From Opitutales bacterium (lineage in GTDB: Bacteria; Verrucomicrobiota; Verrucomicrobiia; Opitutales; JABSRG01): a stretch of 64,000 nucleotides of DNA. The translations under genes were made by a program, and so were the position numbers. Of the stretch, positions 61,132-64,000 are shown one piece after another; position 1 is the stretch's first letter, and every line of letters begins with the position of its first letter. Location of the stretch: contig JANQKZ010000007.1 in the NCBI GenBank assembly GCA_028280845.1, forward strand, positions 37,212-101,211, in the 5' to 3' direction. Under the pieces are notes generated by a model that did no database searches, was not told where the DNA came from, and worked only from the letters and a program-made list of their open reading frames with translations.

Positions 61132-63461
61132 TCCTTTTTCAGCTCATCCTCACCCGAAGCATCAGCTTCAGGAACTTTCACCGAAGAAGAATCAGAGATT
61201 TCCCCTCCCCAATCATCATCAAACAGGTCTTCAGGGATAGTCTCGTCGGATGGTGCTTCCTCTACCTCCGGTTCAACCGATGCCATCGTTTCCTTGGGAG
61301 CTGCCGCTACTGGAGCAGGCAGTTCGGCAGAATCAGCTGGAGCGGCGGGAGTTTCCGCTACTGCGGCCTCCGCCCCCGAGGTGGGTTCAGGGGCTGCTTT
61401 AATCGCTTCAGGCGCAGGCACCTCAATCGGGTCCGGGGCAGTAGGGGCGGGTTCAGGCTCAGCAGTCGCCTCCGGTTGCTCCACGTCTACCGGAACCTCC
61501 GCTGACGACGCAGGCGCGGATTCAGGCGGAGCGGGAGGCTCGGTTACTGGCGGAGCTTCCGGGGCCACTACCGGCTCAGGTTCAGCGACCCCGGCTTGAT
61601 TTTCGGGGACGGCAGCTGCCGCTTCGGGTTCCGGCTGGGGGGTAGGCGCAACAGGATCCGGTTCCGCCCCAGGCGCGGGGGATTCCGCAGGGACTTCCGC
61701 CACAGGAGCAGCTTCCGGGGCTTCCGCGATCGAGGGAGGAGTTGCGGCTTCCGCAACCTCAGCAGCAGGTGGAGTCGGCGCGTCTACCGGCTCAGCCGGC
61801 GGGGTTGCAGGGGTCGGGGCAGCAACAGCCGGTTCCTCCAGTCGCGTTTCTTTCTTAGCCGGAGCTTCCATTACGGGCGAGGCATACAAGCGGCCATCCC
61901 CGTATTCGGTCACGTACCCTTCCGATACGAGCCAATGTAAATCCTGTTTCAGGCGGCGAAGTTCTGCTGTATCCTCAAACTTGACCACGACTTTCCCAGC
62001 GGGCTTCGGTTTGTCCTGGGCGGGGGGAGTCTCTGTTTTCTCCGCCTCAGATGAGCGCTCCGAAGAGCTCGATGCTTCCGCCCCACTCTCTGGTTCAGAT
62101 TGCGGCGCTTGAGCCTTCTCGGCCGAAGGCTCAAGCGGCTTCATCTTAAGATACTTCTCAGGCAGTTCACTCGCCGGGATCATTTCGTTCGCCTCCAGAA
62201 AACTGATCAAGGCTTGAGCGGACTCTGCCAGCATCGTATTGGGATCACGGAACTTCCGTTTTACAGCGCAAATATAAGATACCCCGCGGGCACCCTTTTT
62301 GTAGATATGGAATTTCATCCTGCGCAGCCGCCCACGCAGATGGTTCGCCGTATCCAGGGGAAATCGCCGCTGCTGTTCGAGCACGGTTTCAATACTCCGG
62401 CGGATGTTTCCATCGGGCATCGAATCAATGAGCTTTCCGCTCATGCGGACAGAATCCGTCTCCTTGACGATATGATGCTTGCCCAGGGATAAAATATAAC
62501 GACGGGCGGCTTCCAGCGAATCAAAGGACTCCGGCTGGCCCTCAGCCGCTTGCTTCAGGGAATACCGGGTGATGGTCTTCATCTTATCCAGCCACTGCTG
62601 AACCAGCTCCGGATCACGCACACTTTCAATCTTTTGCAGATACCGATCCATGGGCATATTATGGATGCGGCCAGCATGGTGTTGGGTAAGAAATTCCTGG
62701 TAGCGATGGTAGTTGGGCGGCCCCAACAACTCTCCCGTTAAGGTGCATCGGTTCACCACTTGGAAATTGCCGCTCGGGGGATCGACCTCGACCTCTTCCG
62801 TTTTGAAAAAGTGACTCAAGCAATCCTTAAAAACATGACCAATGGCCTCCTCTTCCCGCTCAAAGGGCATCCCGTCCGGAACTGAAATATAGAGATGGGT
62901 CTGCACCGAGTCATCATGCTCCTTTGCACCCCAGGGACGCACCACGACCACAAAACGTTCCGGCTTGCCCAGGATCAGGTTTGCAATCTCGAATAACTCA
63001 TATGTCCGGTAGCTATTTCGAATTGCTTTTGAGAGCACTTTGAACGGCTCGTCTTCCGGGTAGAGCAATACCTCTACCGTAGGCTTGAAAGGAGCGGGAT
63101 CCCGGCGGGGTCCACGATCACCTCCTCGACGGAAGCCCCCCTGACCCTGGCCAGGGCCTCGCCCTCCGTCCCGCTGCGGACGGTCCCCATCCGGTCGACG
63201 AGGTCCACCGCCTCCCCCTCCCGAGGGAAAGTCTTTCCGGGGCGGCCGGGCAGGTCGACGGTCGCGCGTCGCGCCGCCTCTGGATCCACCACGCGCGTCG
63301 CGCCCAGACCGATGCGTTCCGGATTTTTCAAATTTCTTTGCAGGATCGGTCGTGTCCCAGTTCGGTCCAAAACTCAGGTTCTGCAATTCACTAAGGTCGA
63401 CAGGACTAGCTTCTTTCTCCTTCGAGTTCTCGGCGTCGTCCCGGGGAGTCATGTTCGTCAT
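61128..63461 (-). CDS. Large RGG-rich and Pro/Ala/Glu-rich protein with a winged-helix-like segment
   Basis: A 777-residue cytoplasmic protein of unknown function. Residues about 50-122 form a disordered Arg/Gly region (repeated RGG, GGGGGGP, RRGGDRGPRR) like RNA-binding tails. Residues 125-430 are a folded core (FKVLSKAIRNSYRTYELFEIANLIL, FVVVVRPWGAKEHDDSVQTHLYISVPDG). About 490-530 is a winged-helix-like segment (LRRLKQDLHWLVSEGYVTEYGDGRLY). The last 230 residues are Pro-Ala-Glu repeats ending in a very acidic tail. The basic head, acidic tail and wing suggest nucleic-acid binding. It lies alone and convergent with tsaE. I recall similar proteins in Verrucomicrobiota but no named family. 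Confidence 0.85.
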   Translation of the reverse strand: MTNMTPRDDAENSKEKEASPVDLSELQNLSFGPNWDTTDPAKKFEKSGTHRSGRDARGGSRGGATRDRRPARPPRKDFPSGGGGGGPRRPDGDRPQRDGGRGPGQGQGGFRRGGDRGPRRDPAPFKPTVEVLLYPEDEPFKVLSKAIRNSYRTYELFEIANLILGKPERFVVVVRPWGAKEHDDSVQTHLYISVPDGMPFEREEEAIGHVFKDCLSHFFKTEEVEVDPPSGNFQVVNRCTLTGELLGPPNYHRYQEFLTQHHAGRIHNMPMDRYLQKIESVRDPELVQQWLDKMKTITRYSLKQAAEGQPESFDSLEAARRYILSLGKHHIVKETDSVRMSGKLIDSMPDGNIRRSIETVLEQQRRFPLDTANHLRGRLRRMKFHIYKKGARGVSYICAVKRKFRDPNTMLAESAQALISFLEANEMIPASELPEKYLKMKPLEPSAEKAQAPQSEPESGAEASSSSERSSEAEKTETPPAQDKPKPAGKVVVKFEDTAELRRLKQDLHWLVSEGYVTEYGDGRLYASPVMEAPAKKETRLEEPAVAAPTPATPPAEPVDAPTPPAAEVAEAATPPSIAEAPEAAPVAEVPAESPAPGAEPDPVAPTPQPEPEAAAAVPENQAGVAEPEPVVAPEAPPVTEPPAPPESAPASSAEVPVDVEQPEATAEPEPAPTAPDPIEVPAPEAIKAAPEPTSGAEAAVAETPAAPADSAELPAPVAAAPKETMASVEPEVEEAPSDETIPEDLFDDDWGGEISDSSSVKVPEADASGEDELKKD

Positions 63462-64000
63462 AGCTGTTAAAAGTCCGCTAACCTATACTATCTAGTTTCC
63501 TCCCGTCCACTAAAAGAAAGAAAAACTTCAGCCAGTTTCGTTCCATTTCGTTACAAGACTGCGACATTTTTGCGCAGGCGACCGATTGCCCCCGTTTCGC
63601 CCCAATCCAGGCTTAAAACCCGCCACGACGAATCACGCCGTATTTCTCCGCCTGAGCGTCACACCGGCAAAATAGCCACTTTGCGACCTGAAGAACAATC
63701 GGAAATGCCTGAGTATAGGGGGTCGCCGGGGTCCCAAACCGGACGACAGCCGAAGGATACTCGGCGTCGCTCGTTAAGCGAGCTATGCCGCAGCACGCTT
63801 GTTTCTAGAGCAATCTGCATTTAAATTGACGCACTGGCCTTGCGATTTTGGTCGTTCAACGAGGCGCCTCCTTAGCGGAAATCCCTGTAAGGGCTTTTGC
63901 CAAGGAGGGAACGCTGTTGCCGGCCAAAAGCGCAAAGTCCCGAAGGGATGGGCTGAAACAGGGGAGGTCGCGGTGTTAGTTTGGCACTTACGCACGTCCC
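63462..64000. other. Apparently non-coding, hairpin-rich region at the right edge
   Basis: No convincing gene is seen in 539 bases. A 70-residue frame at 63783-63995 (minus) is low-complexity in composition and has no recognisable domain. Two structured elements stand out. One is GCTCG-TTAAG-CGAGC (63769-63783). The other is a larger stem CCTCCTT/AAGGAGG (63867-63873 with 63902-63908), enclosing a smaller CCCT-GTA-AGGG hairpin (63883-63893). The sequence resembles dispersed repeat or insertion-element flanks, but this cannot be verified here. Confidence 0.4.
63867..63908 (+). promoter_or_regulatory. Stem that pairs CCTCCTT with a Shine-Dalgarno-like AAGGAGG
   Basis: The seven-base arms are perfectly complementary, and the loop contains a second hairpin (CCCT/AGGG). 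AAGGAGG is an ideal ribosome-binding sequence and would be hidden in this fold. The nearest frame after it (TTG at 63917) has only about 20 codons, so no real gene is seen inside the window. It may simply be a structured repeat. Confidence 0.3.

Noticed and set aside
63769..63860. Integron attC-like pair (GTTAAGC and GTTCAAC)
   Set aside because: The motifs are in the order GTTRRRY then RYYYAAC, opposite to attC, and each sits in its own small palindrome rather than forming one long stem.

Overview
The window (about 57% GC by eye) looks like chromosomal DNA of a Gram-negative bacterium of the Verrucomicrobiota, most likely class Opitutia. This is inferred from the gene mix: an exosortase-EpsI fusion beside an exopolysaccharide locus, sulfatases with a radical SAM sulfatase-maturating enzyme, a glutaminase-like DUF4965 protein, TonB-dependent outer-membrane proteins and a GIY-YIG gene beside a tRNA. 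Shine-Dalgarno sites are often weak, and GTG starts are used several times. There is no rRNA, CRISPR array, prophage or intact insertion sequence.

Layout. 1-2330 (minus): gpsA, a small unknown, a SET-domain methyltransferase and a glycolipid glycosyltransferase cut by the window edge, in one tight operon. 2531-14758: envelope polysaccharide region with a small membrane protein, exosortase/EpsI, then a minus-strand operon (beta-barrel protein, SLBB export protein, Wzc-like tyrosine autokinase, O-antigen-ligase-like polymerase with TPRs), and two convergent unknowns, one exported and one a membrane TPR protein. 14902-15535: tRNA-Arg(TCT) followed by a repeat-bounded cassette with a small GIY-YIG gene. 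15609-20753: folD, a TonB-dependent receptor, a sorbosone-dehydrogenase-like cytochrome c protein and a small unknown.

20854-31395: L-arabinose locus. A divergent LacI-family regulator faces araB-araA-araD-MFS-cupin-ABM-TIM barrel-DUF4965 on the minus strand. Two near-identical dyad sites lie in the divergent promoter region. 31599-46888: catabolic island for a probably sulfated plant or algal saccharide. It holds two sulfatases without signal peptides, a GPH-like permease, an exported GH43, a zinc alcohol dehydrogenase, a kelch protein, an enolase-superfamily dehydratase, a GH4 enzyme, an anSME, a 2-hydroxyacid dehydrogenase, a tandem TonB_C protein and a DUF4038-like exported glycosidase. 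Two strong dyads sit directly upstream of the dehydrogenase and GH4 genes.

47060-54043: mixed genes (M29-like protein, aldo/keto reductase, PhnA-like zinc ribbon, BASS transporter, exported nucleosidase, DUF502, RecO, LolA-like). 54050-61131: a nuclease-helicase fusion, a graded 7-bp repeat array, then pyrB-pyrC-CPBP protease-thiL-tsaE. 61128-63461: a large RGG-rich, winged-helix-containing unknown on the minus strand. 63462-64000: apparently non-coding and hairpin-rich.

No single locus is clearly a new system. The strongest candidates are the tRNA-linked GIY-YIG repeat cassette, the cytoplasmic desulfation island, the extended arabinose operon and the RGG/winged-helix protein.
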